The notes under the pieces: model-generated
Databases searched by the model: none
What the model was told of the DNA's origin: nothing
What the model saw: the letters and a program-made list of their open reading frames with translations, nothing else
From: Halomonas fontilapidosi
Lineage (GTDB): Bacteria > Pseudomonadota > Gammaproteobacteria > Pseudomonadales > Halomonadaceae
DNA length: 64,000 bases
Assembly (NCBI RefSeq): GCF_014192285.1
Contig: NZ_JACHXQ010000003.1
Coordinates: 1-64,000, forward strand
Reading direction: 5' to 3'
In this document: piece by piece, positions 27,000 through 35,869 of the stretch
How the letters are laid out: every line of letters begins with the position of its first letter
Numbering within the stretch: position 1 is the first letter of the stretch
Translations under genes and position numbers: made by a program

Positions 27000-27064
27000 G
27001 TCACCACGTTGGCATAGAACCCGGCGGCTGGGTATCCCGCGGGCGTGTCTCGTTTGGCTTGCGG

Positions 27065-28459
27065 TCAGCGGCTGATGCGACGGGCGCGAAAGGTGCGCCC
27101 CTTGAGCCTGCCGTTGGCCAGCTGGTCGAGGGCCGCCGCAGCGGCGTCGCGCCGCACGGCCACGTAGGCGCTGTTGGCGAGCACCTTGATCTTGCCCACC
27201 TGATCCGCGGCGATTCCCCCTTCGCCGGTCAGGGCACCGAGGATGTCGCCGGGCCTCAGCTTCTGCTTCTTGCCGCCACCGAGTTGCAGCGTCGCCATGG
27301 CCGGCGTGAAGGGTGCGCGCTCCAGCACCGCGCGGGCGGGCAGCGGCTCGGTCTCCAGGGCCTCGCCGAGCAGCTCGGCGAGCCGCGCCAGCCGGTAGTC
27401 CTCCTGCTCGGTGAGCAGGGTACAGGCGGTTCCGGAGCCGCCGGCCCGGCCGGTGCGCCCGACACGGTGGACATGCACCTCGAGCTCGCGGGCGATGCGG
27501 TAGTTGAACACCGCATCCAGGGCGTCGATGTCGAGTCCGCGGGCGGCCACGTCGGTGGCCACCAGGATCGAGGCGCTGCCGTTGGCGAACAGCACCAGCA
27601 GGCGGTCGCGGTCGCGCTGCTCCAGGTCACCATGCAGCGCCAGGGCACTGAAGCCCGCGTCGTTCAGGGCCTCGGCGACCTCATCGGTCTCGCGCTTGGT
27701 ATTGCAGAACACCACGCTGGAGGCGGGCCGAAAGTGCAGCAGCAGGCGGCGCAGCGCCTCGAAGCGGGCCGACTCGTCCGCCACCCGGTAGAAGTGCTGG
27801 CGGATCGTGGTGGCGTCATGGGGCTCGGCCACCTCCACGTTCACCGGCTTGCGCATCAGCCGCTCGGCGATGGGTCGGATGCCCTCGGCATAGGTGGCGC
27901 TGAACAGCAGCATCTGGCGGTCCGCCGGGGTCGCGGCGATGATCGCCTCCATGGCCGCCTGGAAGCCCATGTCGAGCATGCGGTCGGCCTCGTCCAGTAC
28001 CAGGGTCTCGAGCGCCCCCAGGGCCAGCGAGCCCTTGCGCAGGTGCTCCTCCACCCGCCCCGGGGTGCCGACGACGATGTGCGCACCATGCTCCAGCGAT
28101 GCCAGCTGCGGCCCCAGCGGGGCCCCGCCACACAGGGTCAGCACCTTGACATTGGGCAGGCTGCGCGCCAGGCGGCGGATCTCGCCGGCCACCTGGTCCG
28201 CCAGTTCGCGGGTCGGGCAGAGCACCAGCCCCTGCACCCGGAAGTCCGCCACCGACAGCCGCGACAGCAGCGCCAGGCCGAAGGCGGCGGTCTTGCCCGA
28301 GCCGGTCTTCGCCCGGGCGATCACGTCGCGCCCCGCGAGCATGGGCGGCAGGCTCTCGGCCTGGATCGGCGTCATGGCGTGATAGCCCAGCGAATCGAGG
28401 TTGGACAGCAGTTCCGGCGCCAGCGACAGCGTGGCGAAATCGGGAGAAGAATCAGACAC
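27065..28459 (-). CDS. dbpA: ATP-dependent RNA helicase DbpA
   Basis: DEAD-box helicase stimulated by 23S rRNA hairpin 92 and involved in large-subunit assembly. All motifs are present in order: AKTGSGKT, PTRELA, GTPGR, DEADRMLDMG, SAT, ATDVAARGLD and HRVGRTGRAG, followed by the C-terminal RNA-binding domain (LRPGDILGALTGEGGIAADQVGKI). The start is probably the GTG at 28459, giving 464 residues, close to the E. coli length. The frame stays open to an ATG at 28519, but that extension is low-complexity. It is divergent from the hydrogenase locus. Confidence 0.9.
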   Translation of the reverse strand: MSDSSPDFATLSLAPELLSNLDSLGYHAMTPIQAESLPPMLAGRDVIARAKTGSGKTAAFGLALLSRLSVADFRVQGLVLCPTRELADQVAGEIRRLARSLPNVKVLTLCGGAPLGPQLASLEHGAHIVVGTPGRVEEHLRKGSLALGALETLVLDEADRMLDMGFQAAMEAIIAATPADRQMLLFSATYAEGIRPIAERLMRKPVNVEVAEPHDATTIRQHFYRVADESARFEALRRLLLHFRPASSVVFCNTKRETDEVAEALNDAGFSALALHGDLEQRDRDRLLVLFANGSASILVATDVAARGLDIDALDAVFNYRIARELEVHVHRVGRTGRAGGSGTACTLLTEQEDYRLARLAELLGEALETEPLPARAVLERAPFTPAMATLQLGGGKKQKLRPGDILGALTGEGGIAADQVGKIKVLANSAYVAVRRDAAAAALDQLANGRLKGRTFRARRISR

Positions 28460-28751
28460 GTGAATAGACCTGCAAGGGAAAGCGGGCACCGCAACGGACG
28501 CGAGGAGAGCAGGCGCCATGGGGTCGGGGCCGTGGGAGCGATGATCGGAGACCGGCAGGATAGCAGAAAGTGGTGTGCATCACCCGGCTTGCTGGCGCCG
28601 TCGTGACATTCGATGAACGCCTTACCGCGGGCGGCGGTCCCGCTTGCGAGCAGCACCATGTCTTAACGGCACCCATCTCCTATAGTCAGAGTCAGGGAGC
28701 CATCTCATCCGCGACCCTCACGCCACCCGCCGAGGAGGCCCGACGCCCATC
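28460..28751. other. Intergenic region upstream of the hydrogenase maturation operon
   Basis: This 292-base region separates dbpA from the divergent hyp operon and should carry both promoters. TATAGT at 28681-28686 is a fair -10 element for hypC, but no matching -35 at the right distance was found. No GG-N10-GC sigma-54 pair was recognised by eye. The hypC ribosome-binding site is GAGGAGG near 28731. No ORF with support lies here. Confidence 0.35.
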
Positions 28752-29009
28752 ATGTGCCTGGCGATTCCCATGCAGATCACCCGCCTCGACGGCGACACGG
28801 CGCGCGCGGCCTCCCGCGGCATCGAGCGCGACATCGACCTGATGCTGGTGCAGGACCAGGCCCTCGCCGTGGGCGACTTCGTGATCGTGCATGTCGGCTA
28901 CGCCCTGCAGCGACTGGACCCCGAGGAGGCCCTGGCGACCTGGCAGCTGATCGACGAGATGGACAACACTGGCGACCCGGATGACAAGGGAGCCCACGGC
29001 CATGCATGA
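28752..29009 (+). CDS. hypC: Hydrogenase maturation chaperone HypC
   Basis: An 85-residue chaperone that works with HypD to build and deliver the Fe(CN)2CO group to the hydrogenase large subunit. The essential Cys2 is present (MCLAIPMQI), and the OB-fold core VGDFVIVHVGYALQRLDPEEA is typical. The gene is first in the operon and overlaps hypA by eight bases, so the two are translationally coupled. The last residues (DDKGAHGHA) are a short polar tail. Confidence 0.95.
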   Translation: MCLAIPMQITRLDGDTARAASRGIERDIDLMLVQDQALAVGDFVIVHVGYALQRLDPEEALATWQLIDEMDNTGDPDDKGAHGHA

Positions 29010-29367
29010 GCTGAGCCTGTGCCGCTCGCTGATCCGTCAGGCCGGCCGGGTCGCCGCCGAGCACGGTGCGCTGCGCATCCGCCGTGTCTGTCTGCGCATC
29101 GGGCCGCTATCCGGGGTCGAGGCCGCGCTGATGCGCGAGGCCTTTCCGCTGGCCAGCCGCCATACCCTCGCCGAGGGGGCACGGCTGGAGATGACCCGCT
29201 GTCCGGTCAGGGTGCACTGCCCCCTCTGTCGGCAGGAGGCCGAGGCCAGCGTCAACGATCTGAGCTGCCCGCGCTGCGGGCACTGGCAGACCCGGCTGAC
29301 CGGCGGCGATGAGCTCCTGCTGGTCAGCGTCGACCTCGCCGACGCCCCTCTCCCTCCCACCGGATAA
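29002..29367 (+). CDS. hypA: Hydrogenase nickel-insertion protein HypA
   Basis: Nickel metallochaperone of 121 residues. The N-terminus is MHELSLCRS, with the nickel-binding His2 and Glu3, and the zinc site has two CxxC pairs (CPLCRQEAEASVNDLSCPRC). The start is the ATG at 29002 inside the end of hypC; the frame is open upstream, but MHE is diagnostic. It acts with HypB, encoded 13 bases downstream. Confidence 0.95.
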   Translation: MHELSLCRSLIRQAGRVAAEHGALRIRRVCLRIGPLSGVEAALMREAFPLASRHTLAEGARLEMTRCPVRVHCPLCRQEAEASVNDLSCPRCGHWQTRLTGGDELLLVSVDLADAPLPPTG

Positions 29368-29380
29368 CAGGAGCCTCATC

Positions 29381-30169
29381 GTGTGCCAGACCTGCGGCTG
29401 CGCCCTTCCCGACCACCTGCAGCACGCCTCGAACGAGCACGACGTCCATACCGTGGAGGTCCTCGAGGGCCTGAAGGCCCATAACGACGAGGTTGCGCGC
29501 CATAACCGCGAGCACTTCGACCGCGCCGGGCTGCTGGTCGTCAACCTGATGTCCTCCCCCGGCGCCGGCAAGACCCGCCTGCTGGAGGCCACCATCGAGG
29601 CGCTGGGTGCCCGCTACCGCCTGGCGGTGATCGAGGGCGACCTGGACACCGAGAACGACGCCCGGCGCATCCGCGCCCGGGGCGTGCCCGCGGTCCAGAT
29701 CACCACCGGCAGCGCCTGCCACCTGGATGCCGCCATGGTGCATCGTGCGGCCCATGCGCTGCCGCTGGACGCCCTGGACCTCCTGTTCATCGAGAACGTC
29801 GGCAACCTGGTCTGCCCCGCGAGCTTCGACCTCGGCCAGCATGCCAACGTCACCCTGCTCTCGACCCCGGAGGGCGACGACAAGCCGCTCAAGTACCCGG
29901 TCATGTTCCGCGCAAGCGACCTGGTGCTGGTCACCAAGACCGACCTGCTGCCGGTCCTCGACGACTTCGACGTCGACGCCGTGGCGGCGCACATGCACCG
30001 GCTCGCCTCTGCCGCCCCGGTGATGGCGCTGAGCAGCAAGTCGGGGCCGCTCGACGCCTGGCTGGAATGGCTCGAGGCGGGCCTGGCCGAGCAGCGCCGA
30101 CCGGCCTTTCACCCGGTGCCTCCCGCCGAGGAGGCGTGCCTGCTGACTCGCCCCCAGGGTCTAGTCTGA
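29381..30169 (+). CDS. hypB: Hydrogenase nickel-incorporation GTPase HypB
   Basis: GTPase that drives nickel transfer. The product has 262 residues from the GTG at 29381 (ACAGGAG upstream). The N-terminal CQTCGC is the high-affinity nickel motif of E. coli-type HypB. The G domain has the P loop SSPGAGKT, EGDLDTENDARR, TTGSACHLDA, ENVGNLVCPASFD and TKTDLL. There is no polyhistidine stretch, so it is a transfer rather than storage form. hypDF begins three bases after its stop. Confidence 0.95.
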   Translation: MCQTCGCALPDHLQHASNEHDVHTVEVLEGLKAHNDEVARHNREHFDRAGLLVVNLMSSPGAGKTRLLEATIEALGARYRLAVIEGDLDTENDARRIRARGVPAVQITTGSACHLDAAMVHRAAHALPLDALDLLFIENVGNLVCPASFDLGQHANVTLLSTPEGDDKPLKYPVMFRASDLVLVTKTDLLPVLDDFDVDAVAAHMHRLASAAPVMALSSKSGPLDAWLEWLEAGLAEQRRPAFHPVPPAEEACLLTRPQGLV

Positions 30170-30172
30170 GCC

Positions 30173-33100
30173 ATGGCGCTTCCCACGCCCGGCGAGTGGC
30201 TGGACCGGATCCGCGCCCTGCCCCGGCCGGCATCGGGTTGCCTGCGGATAATGAATGTCTGCGGCGGCCACGAGCGCACCATCACCCATGCCGGCCTGCG
30301 CAAGGTGCTGCCCGACTACCTGGAACTGATCCCCGGGCCGGGTTGCCCCGTCTGTGTCTGCCCCGAGGAGGACATCCATGCCGCGGTGGCCCTGAGCCTC
30401 GCGGACGACGTCATCGTCGCCACCTTCGGCGACATGGTGCGCGTGCCCTGCAATGCCCCCCGGCGGGAGCCGCGCTCTCTGCAGGCCGCCCGCGCCCTCG
30501 GCGGCCGGGTGGTCCCGGTCGCCTCCCCGGGCGAGGTGCTGACGCTGGCCCGCCAGCATCCCGGAAAGCGAGTGGTCTTCTTCGCCGCCGGCTTCGAGAC
30601 GACGACGGCACCGATCGCCGCCCTCTTCTCCCGCACGGACCTGCCGGACAATCTGCTGCTGCTGCTCAGCGCCCGCCAGACCTGGCCAGCCATCGCCCAC
30701 CTGCTCGCGGACGGCACGCCGGGCTTCGATGCGCTGATCGCCCCGGGGCATGTGGCCACCATCATGGGCGCCGAGCAGTGGCGCTTCGTGCCCGAGGCGC
30801 ACGGGCTGCCCACTGCCGTGGCCGGCTTCACTCCCGGCCTGATCCTGGCGGGCCTGCATGCGGTACTCCGACAGGCGCTCGACCGCACCCCGCGGCTCGA
30901 CAACGCCTACCCGCAGTGCGTCACCGCCGCCGGCAACCGTCGGGCACAGGCGCTGATGGGCGCGCTGTTCGAGATCACCGACGCCGAGTGGCGCGGCATC
31001 GGCCCCCTGCCCGACTCCGGCTACGGCTGCACGCCGACCCTGGCCGAGCGCGATGCCCGCCGACACTTCCCCGAGGTGTTCGAGGCCGCCTACGCACGGC
31101 GCGGCGAGATGCCGCCCGGCTGCGACTGCGCCGAGGTGGTGCTGGGCCGGATCCGGCCACCGCAGTGCCGGCTCTACGGCAGCGCCTGCCGGCCCGAGAG
31201 CCCGGTGGGCCCCTGCATGGTCTCCGAGGAGGGCGCCTGCCGGATCTGGTGGAGCCACGGCGTTCGGCAGACGCAGGACGCGCCCGCCGGGCGGATCGCC
31301 GTCACCCCGATCGAGAGCGCCCCCAACCAGGAGGCACGACGCTGGGTGCTGGCCGGCGTGGTCCAGGGCGTGGGGTTCCGGCCCTTCGTCCAGCGGCTGG
31401 CCAGCCGGCTGGAGCTCGCGGGCCAGGTGCGCAACAGCGGCGGCAAGGTGGTGATCGAGGCCCAGGGAAGCGCCGATCGGCTGGACGCCTTCGAGCGGGC
31501 CCTGCTCGTTGATGCCCCGCGGCTGGCGCGCCCGCGCATCGCCCGTCGCGAGACGATCAATGCAGAACAGGTCCCGTCTTCCTCCCCCGGAACGTTCGTG
31601 ATCCGGCAGAGCGACGGCGACCCGGGCGGCGCGATCCACCTGCCACTGGACACCCCGGTGTGCCCGGCCTGCCTGGCGGAGATGCACGACCCGCAGGACC
31701 GCCACCACGGCTACCCCTTCACCCACTGCGACCAGTGCGGCCCGCGCTACAGCGTGATCGAACGACTGCCCTACGATCGGGCACGCACCAGCCTCAAGGC
31801 CTTTCCGCTCTGCCGCGAGTGCCGGCGGGAATACGAGGATCCGCAGAATCGGCGCTTCCATGCCCAGTCGATCGGCTGCCCGCAGTGCGGGCCCCGGCTG
31901 ACGTTTGTAGAGGGGGGCGTGGAGGGCAACCGGACGCTCACGGATCCCGAGCAGGCGCTGGCGGCTGCCATCGCGGCGCTGGCCGATGGCCGGATCGTCG
32001 CCGTGAAGGGGGTCGGTGGCTACCATCTGATGGCCGATGCCGGCAACCCGGCGGCGCTGGCGACCCTGCGCGAGCGCAAGCATCGGCCGCACAAGCCGTT
32101 CGCGGTAATGGTCCCGTGGCAGGGCGAGGATGGCCTCGAGGTCGTGCGCCGGCATGCCCGGCTGGACCCGGCAGCCGCCGAGGCCCTGCTCGCCGACGAG
32201 CGGCCGGTGGTGCTGTTCCCGCTGCGGGCCGACCACGGGCTCGAGGCGGGCCTCGCCCCCGGGCTCGACGAGGTCGGCGTACTGCTGCCCTATGCGCCCC
32301 TGCACCACCTGCTGCTGGAGGTCCTGGCGCGCCCGCTGGTCGCCACCTCGGCCAATGTCGCCGGCGAGCCGATTATCGCCGACCGGGCCATGGCGGAGCA
32401 GCGCCTGGGCCGGGTGGCCGATGCCTTCCTGCACCATGACCGCCCCATCCTGCACCCGGTGGATGACGGCGTCCGGCGGCCCATCGCCGGCAGGGCGCGC
32501 CCGCTGCGCCTCGGGCGGGGCAGCAGCCCCCTCGAGCTCGAGCTGCCCTGGCGCCTGCCCCGGGCCGTGCTCGCCGTGGGTGCCCAGCAGAAGAGCACGG
32601 TCTGCCTGGCCTGGGAGACGCGGCTGGTGCTGTCGCCGCACATCGGCGAGCTGTCGGCGCTGCGCACCCAGCAGGCCTTCGCGCGGCAGATCGAGACCCT
32701 GGCCGGGCTGTATGGCGTGCGCCCCGAGCTCGTCCTGCATGATGCCCACCGTGGCTACCACAGCACCCGCTGGGCCCGCGACAGCGGCCTGGCGTGCCGG
32801 GAGGTCGCCCACCACCACGCCCATGCCGCCGCCCTGTGCGGGGAGCACGGTCGCTTCCGGGAACCGACGCTGGTGTTCACCTGGGACGGCACCGGGCTGG
32901 GCCCGGACGGTACCCTGTGGGGTGGCGAGGCCCTGCTCGGCTGCCCCGGCCACTGGCAACACCATGCGTCGTTCGCGCCCTTTGCCCTGCCCGGCGGGGA
33001 GGCGGCCATCCGGGAACCCTGGCGCCTGGCCACCACCCTGGGCTGGCAGAGCGGCCTCGAGGGGCCGGTCGCCGAGGGCAACGGCGAGGCGCTAGCCCTG

Positions 33101-33625
33101 CTGCGAGCGGCCTGGGAGCGGCGCCTCAACGCCCCCGCCTATTCCGCCGTGGGCCGGCTGTTCGATGCCGCCGCGGCCCTGCTCGTCCCGATGCCCCGGG
33201 TCAGCCACGAGGCCCAGGCCGCCATGCGGCTCGAGGCGCTGGCCGAGGGCGACGGCCAGCCGCTCGAGCTTCCCCACCGACGCGACCCGGACGGGGTGCT
33301 ACGCTGTGACTGGCGCCCGCTGATCCGTCACCTCCATGACACACGCCTCGCCCCGGAACGGCGCGCCGCGGACTTCCATGCCACCCTGGTGCGGGTGCTG
33401 TGCCGCCAGGCCGGGGCGGCTCGGGAGGCGACCGGGGTGGAGACCCTCGGCCTGACCGGCGGCGTGTTCCAGAATCGCCGACTGACCGAGGGGGCCCTGG
33501 CCGCCCTGGAGGAGGACGGCTTCAGGGTGCTGCTGCACGAGCGGCTGCCCTGCAACGACGCCGCGATCAGTGTCGGCCAGGTCATGGAGGGCCTGGCCCG
33601 ACTGTCACGGCACGAGGAGGAGTGA
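30173..33625 (+). CDS. hypDF: HypD-HypF fusion, hydrogenase iron-ligand assembly protein
   Basis: One uninterrupted 1150-residue frame joins two maturation proteins that are normally separate. Residues 1-365 are HypD, with CGGHE, PGCPVCVCPEED, FAAGFETTTAP, GFTPGLILAGL and the iron-sulfur cysteines near the end (CDCAEVVLG ... CRLYGSAC ... GPCM). After a linker of about 20 residues, HypF starts at about 387: acylphosphatase (VVQGVGFRPFVQRLA), two zinc fingers (CPACLAEMH / CDQCGPR and CRECRREYE / CPQCGPR), a YrdC-like ATP domain (KGVGGYHLMADAGN) and a Kae1-like carbamoyltransferase domain (HHHAHAAAL, FTWDGTGLGPDGT, GLTGGVFQNRRL). HypF makes the cyanide precursor and HypD carries the iron group. 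The lengths of both halves are normal. Confidence 0.95.
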   Translation: MALPTPGEWLDRIRALPRPASGCLRIMNVCGGHERTITHAGLRKVLPDYLELIPGPGCPVCVCPEEDIHAAVALSLADDVIVATFGDMVRVPCNAPRREPRSLQAARALGGRVVPVASPGEVLTLARQHPGKRVVFFAAGFETTTAPIAALFSRTDLPDNLLLLLSARQTWPAIAHLLADGTPGFDALIAPGHVATIMGAEQWRFVPEAHGLPTAVAGFTPGLILAGLHAVLRQALDRTPRLDNAYPQCVTAAGNRRAQALMGALFEITDAEWRGIGPLPDSGYGCTPTLAERDARRHFPEVFEAAYARRGEMPPGCDCAEVVLGRIRPPQCRLYGSACRPESPVGPCMVSEEGACRIWWSHGVRQTQDAPAGRIAVTPIESAPNQEARRWVLAGVVQGVGFRPFVQRLASRLELAGQVRNSGGKVVIEAQGSADRLDAFERALLVDAPRLARPRIARRETINAEQVPSSSPGTFVIRQSDGDPGGAIHLPLDTPVCPACLAEMHDPQDRHHGYPFTHCDQCGPRYSVIERLPYDRARTSLKAFPLCRECRREYEDPQNRRFHAQSIGCPQCGPRLTFVEGGVEGNRTLTDPEQALAAAIAALADGRIVAVKGVGGYHLMADAGNPAALATLRERKHRPHKPFAVMVPWQGEDGLEVVRRHARLDPAAAEALLADERPVVLFPLRADHGLEAGLAPGLDEVGVLLPYAPLHHLLLEVLARPLVATSANVAGEPIIADRAMAEQRLGRVADAFLHHDRPILHPVDDGVRRPIAGRARPLRLGRGSSPLELELPWRLPRAVLAVGAQQKSTVCLAWETRLVLSPHIGELSALRTQQAFARQIETLAGLYGVRPELVLHDAHRGYHSTRWARDSGLACREVAHHHAHAAALCGEHGRFREPTLVFTWDGTGLGPDGTLWGGEALLGCPGHWQHHASFAPFALPGGEAAIREPWRLATTLGWQSGLEGPVAEGNGEALALLRAAWERRLNAPAYSAVGRLFDAAAALLVPMPRVSHEAQAAMRLEALAEGDGQPLELPHRRDPDGVLRCDWRPLIRHLHDTRLAPERRAADFHATLVRVLCRQAGAAREATGVETLGLTGGVFQNRRLTEGALAALEEDGFRVLLHERLPCNDAAISVGQVMEGLARLSRHEEE

Positions 33626-34654
33626 GTGACCCAGCCCGGTCCCGACACGGCCACCGTCACCCTGGCCCACGGCAACGGCGGACGCCTCATGCGCCAGCTG
33701 ATCGATGCGGTGTTCGTCCGCCAGCTGGGCAACCCCTGGCTGGCGCCGCTGGCCGATGCCGCCATCCTGCCCCCCTTCCCGGACGACGACCACGAGCTGG
33801 TCTTCACCAGCGACGGGGTCACCGTGCAGCCGCTGTTCTTCGCCGGGGGCGACATCGGCAGCCTGGCGGTGCACGGCAGCGTCAACGACCTCGCCGTCTG
33901 CGGGGCGACCCCGCGCTACCTGAGCCTCAACGCCTTCCTGGAGGAGGGGCTGCCGCTCGAGGCGCTCGAGCGGATCGTTGCCAGCCTGGCCGAGGCCGCC
34001 CGGGCCTGCGATGTCCAGGTGGTGGCCGGCGACACCAAGGTGCTCCCGCGCGGGCTCTGCGGCGGGCTCTACTTCGGCGTGTCCGGGATCGGCACGCGGC
34101 CCGCCGGGCTGACCCTCGGTACCCGCGGCATTCGTGCGGGGGATGCGGTGCTGGTCAGCGGGCCGCTGGGCGACCACGGCATCGCCGTGATGCTGGCCCG
34201 CGAGGAATTCGGCCTGAGCGGCAACCTGGCCTCCGACAGCGCCAGCGTGCTGCCCCTGACCCGCGCGCTGCTGACGATGCCGGGCCTGCGCTTCATGCGC
34301 GACCCGACCCGCGGCGGCCTGGCGACGGTGCTGCACGAGGTGATCCAGGCCACGGGGCTTGGCGTGACGCTCGAGGAGCCGCAGCTGCCGATCCGCGGCA
34401 GCGTGCGCAGCGTCTGCGACATGCTGGGCTACGACCCCCTCTATCTGGCCTGCGAGGGGCGGGTGGTCGCCATCGTGGCCGAGGACGAGGCCGATGAGGC
34501 CCTGCGCCGCTGGCAGGCGCTGCCGCAGGGACGAGGGGCGCAGCGGATCGGTACGCTCGACCCGCACCACGACCGGCTGCTGCTGGTCAACGAGTGGGGC
34601 GGCGAGCGCCTCCTACAGGAGCTCGAGGACGACCCGCTGCCGCGCATCTGCTGA
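33626..34654 (+). CDS. hypE: Hydrogenase maturation protein HypE
   Basis: Dehydrates the thiocarboxamide on its own C-terminal cysteine to thiocyanate, the source of the cyanide ligands. The 342-residue PurM/AIRS-fold protein has LAHGNGGRLMRQL, FTSDGVTVQP, VNDLAVCGA and DPTRGGLATVLHE, and it ends in the required PRIC. It starts with a GTG directly after the hypDF stop (TGAGTG), behind GAGGAGGAG, so the two are closely coupled. Confidence 0.95.
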   Translation: MTQPGPDTATVTLAHGNGGRLMRQLIDAVFVRQLGNPWLAPLADAAILPPFPDDDHELVFTSDGVTVQPLFFAGGDIGSLAVHGSVNDLAVCGATPRYLSLNAFLEEGLPLEALERIVASLAEAARACDVQVVAGDTKVLPRGLCGGLYFGVSGIGTRPAGLTLGTRGIRAGDAVLVSGPLGDHGIAVMLAREEFGLSGNLASDSASVLPLTRALLTMPGLRFMRDPTRGGLATVLHEVIQATGLGVTLEEPQLPIRGSVRSVCDMLGYDPLYLACEGRVVAIVAEDEADEALRRWQALPQGRGAQRIGTLDPHHDRLLLVNEWGGERLLQELEDDPLPRIC

Positions 34655-34702
34655 ACGTGGTGGCACCGGCCACCCGACGATCGTTGAAGGGGACACGGCA
34701 CC

Positions 34703-35869
34703 ATGAAGGTACGGCACTTTCTCGCCCGCGAGCGCCTCCAGTCACTCCTCGACCGGCTGGTGGAGGCGGGCTATGAGGTCATCGGGCCCCGGGTACGCGA
34801 TCATGCCATCCTCTTCGCGCCCCTCTCGACGGCGGAGCAGCTGCCTGTCGGGATCATCGATGACCAGGCCCCCGGCCACTACCGGCTCGAGCGCACCGAT
34901 TCCGGACGCGTCTTCGACTGGACCACGGGCCCCCAGGCGATCAAGCCGCTGACCTTTGCCCCTCGCGAGACCCTTTGGCGAAGCGAGCGCCAGCCCGACG
35001 GCCGGCTGGTGTTTCGCGAGCAGCCCCCCGAGGCCCAGCCGACGGCGGTCATCGGCGTACGCGCCTGCGATCTCGCGGCGCTGGCGGTCCATGACCGCCA
35101 CTTCCTGCATGACGCCCACCCGGACCCGCACTACCGCGAGCGACGCCAGAACCTCTTCATGGTCGCCGTCAACTGCATGCGCTCCGCGGCCACCTGCTTC
35201 TGTACCGCCACCGGGGATGGCCCGCGGGCACAGCACGGCTTCGACCTGGCGCTCTCGGAACTCGACGACGGCTTCGTGGTGGAGGCCCATACCCAAGAGG
35301 GCCAGGCCATCCTCGACACCCTGGAGACGACCTTGGCAAGCCATGACCAGCTCGAGCAGGTGGAGGCCGGGGTCGAGCGTGCCACCCGCCAGCAGACGCG
35401 CGTCCTGCCCGATGCCTCGCTGCCGGAGATGCTGCAGGCGGCCGTCGCCCACCCGCACTGGCAGAGCCTGAACGACCGCTGCCTGACCTGCGGCAACTGC
35501 ACCGCGGTCTGCCCTACCTGCTTCTGCCAGACCCACGTCGACGAGCTCTCGCTGGACGGGAAGACGTCCGAGCACGGCCGGCAGTGGGGCAGCTGCTTCG
35601 ACCCCGACCACAGCTACATCCACGGCACCGTCATCCGCGCCGAGCGGCCCCAGCGCTATCGGCAGTGGCTGACCCACAAGTTCGGCACCTGGGTGGAACA
35701 GTACGGCCGCAGCGGCTGCGTGGGCTGCGGCCGCTGCATCGCCTGGTGCCCGGTGGGCATCGACGTGACCGAGGAGTTGGCGGCGCTGTCTATGGCGCCC
35801 GACACCGCGCCGGCCAAGGCGCCCGACATTGCGCCCTCCCAGGCGCCCGGCGGGGAGGAGCGATCATGA
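34703..35869 (+). CDS. hydB: Group 3b NiFe-hydrogenase beta subunit (iron-sulfur electron transfer)
   Basis: Homologue of the sulfhydrogenase beta subunit, which carries two [4Fe-4S] clusters and relays electrons between the small subunit and the flavin subunit. The two clusters are at about 260-275 (CLTCGNCTAVCPTCFC) and 339-350 (CVGCGRCIAWCPVGID). An extra cysteine-rich stretch (CMRSAATCFCTATG) lies near 157-167. The C-terminus past about 365 is a proline/alanine tail with the repeat APDxAP (MAPDTAPAKAPDIAPSQAPGG), which is unusual. A 48-base gap with AAGGGGA separates it from hypE, and it overlaps the gamma gene (ATGA). Soluble and cytoplasmic; there is no signal peptide. Confidence 0.9.
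   Translation: MKVRHFLARERLQSLLDRLVEAGYEVIGPRVRDHAILFAPLSTAEQLPVGIIDDQAPGHYRLERTDSGRVFDWTTGPQAIKPLTFAPRETLWRSERQPDGRLVFREQPPEAQPTAVIGVRACDLAALAVHDRHFLHDAHPDPHYRERRQNLFMVAVNCMRSAATCFCTATGDGPRAQHGFDLALSELDDGFVVEAHTQEGQAILDTLETTLASHDQLEQVEAGVERATRQQTRVLPDASLPEMLQAAVAHPHWQSLNDRCLTCGNCTAVCPTCFCQTHVDELSLDGKTSEHGRQWGSCFDPDHSYIHGTVIRAERPQRYRQWLTHKFGTWVEQYGRSGCVGCGRCIAWCPVGIDVTEELAALSMAPDTAPAKAPDIAPSQAPGGEERS

Noticed and set aside
28644-28686. Sigma-70 promoter for hypC
   Set aside because: A fair -10 (TATAGT) is present, but no -35 lies at the right distance, so it is mentioned only as part of the intergenic region.
30161-32965. Antisense open frame of about 930 codons over hypDF
   Set aside because: It lies opposite a gene with clear protein motifs and has the low-complexity composition (Gly, Ala, Gln, His, Arg) of a shadow frame in GC-rich DNA.
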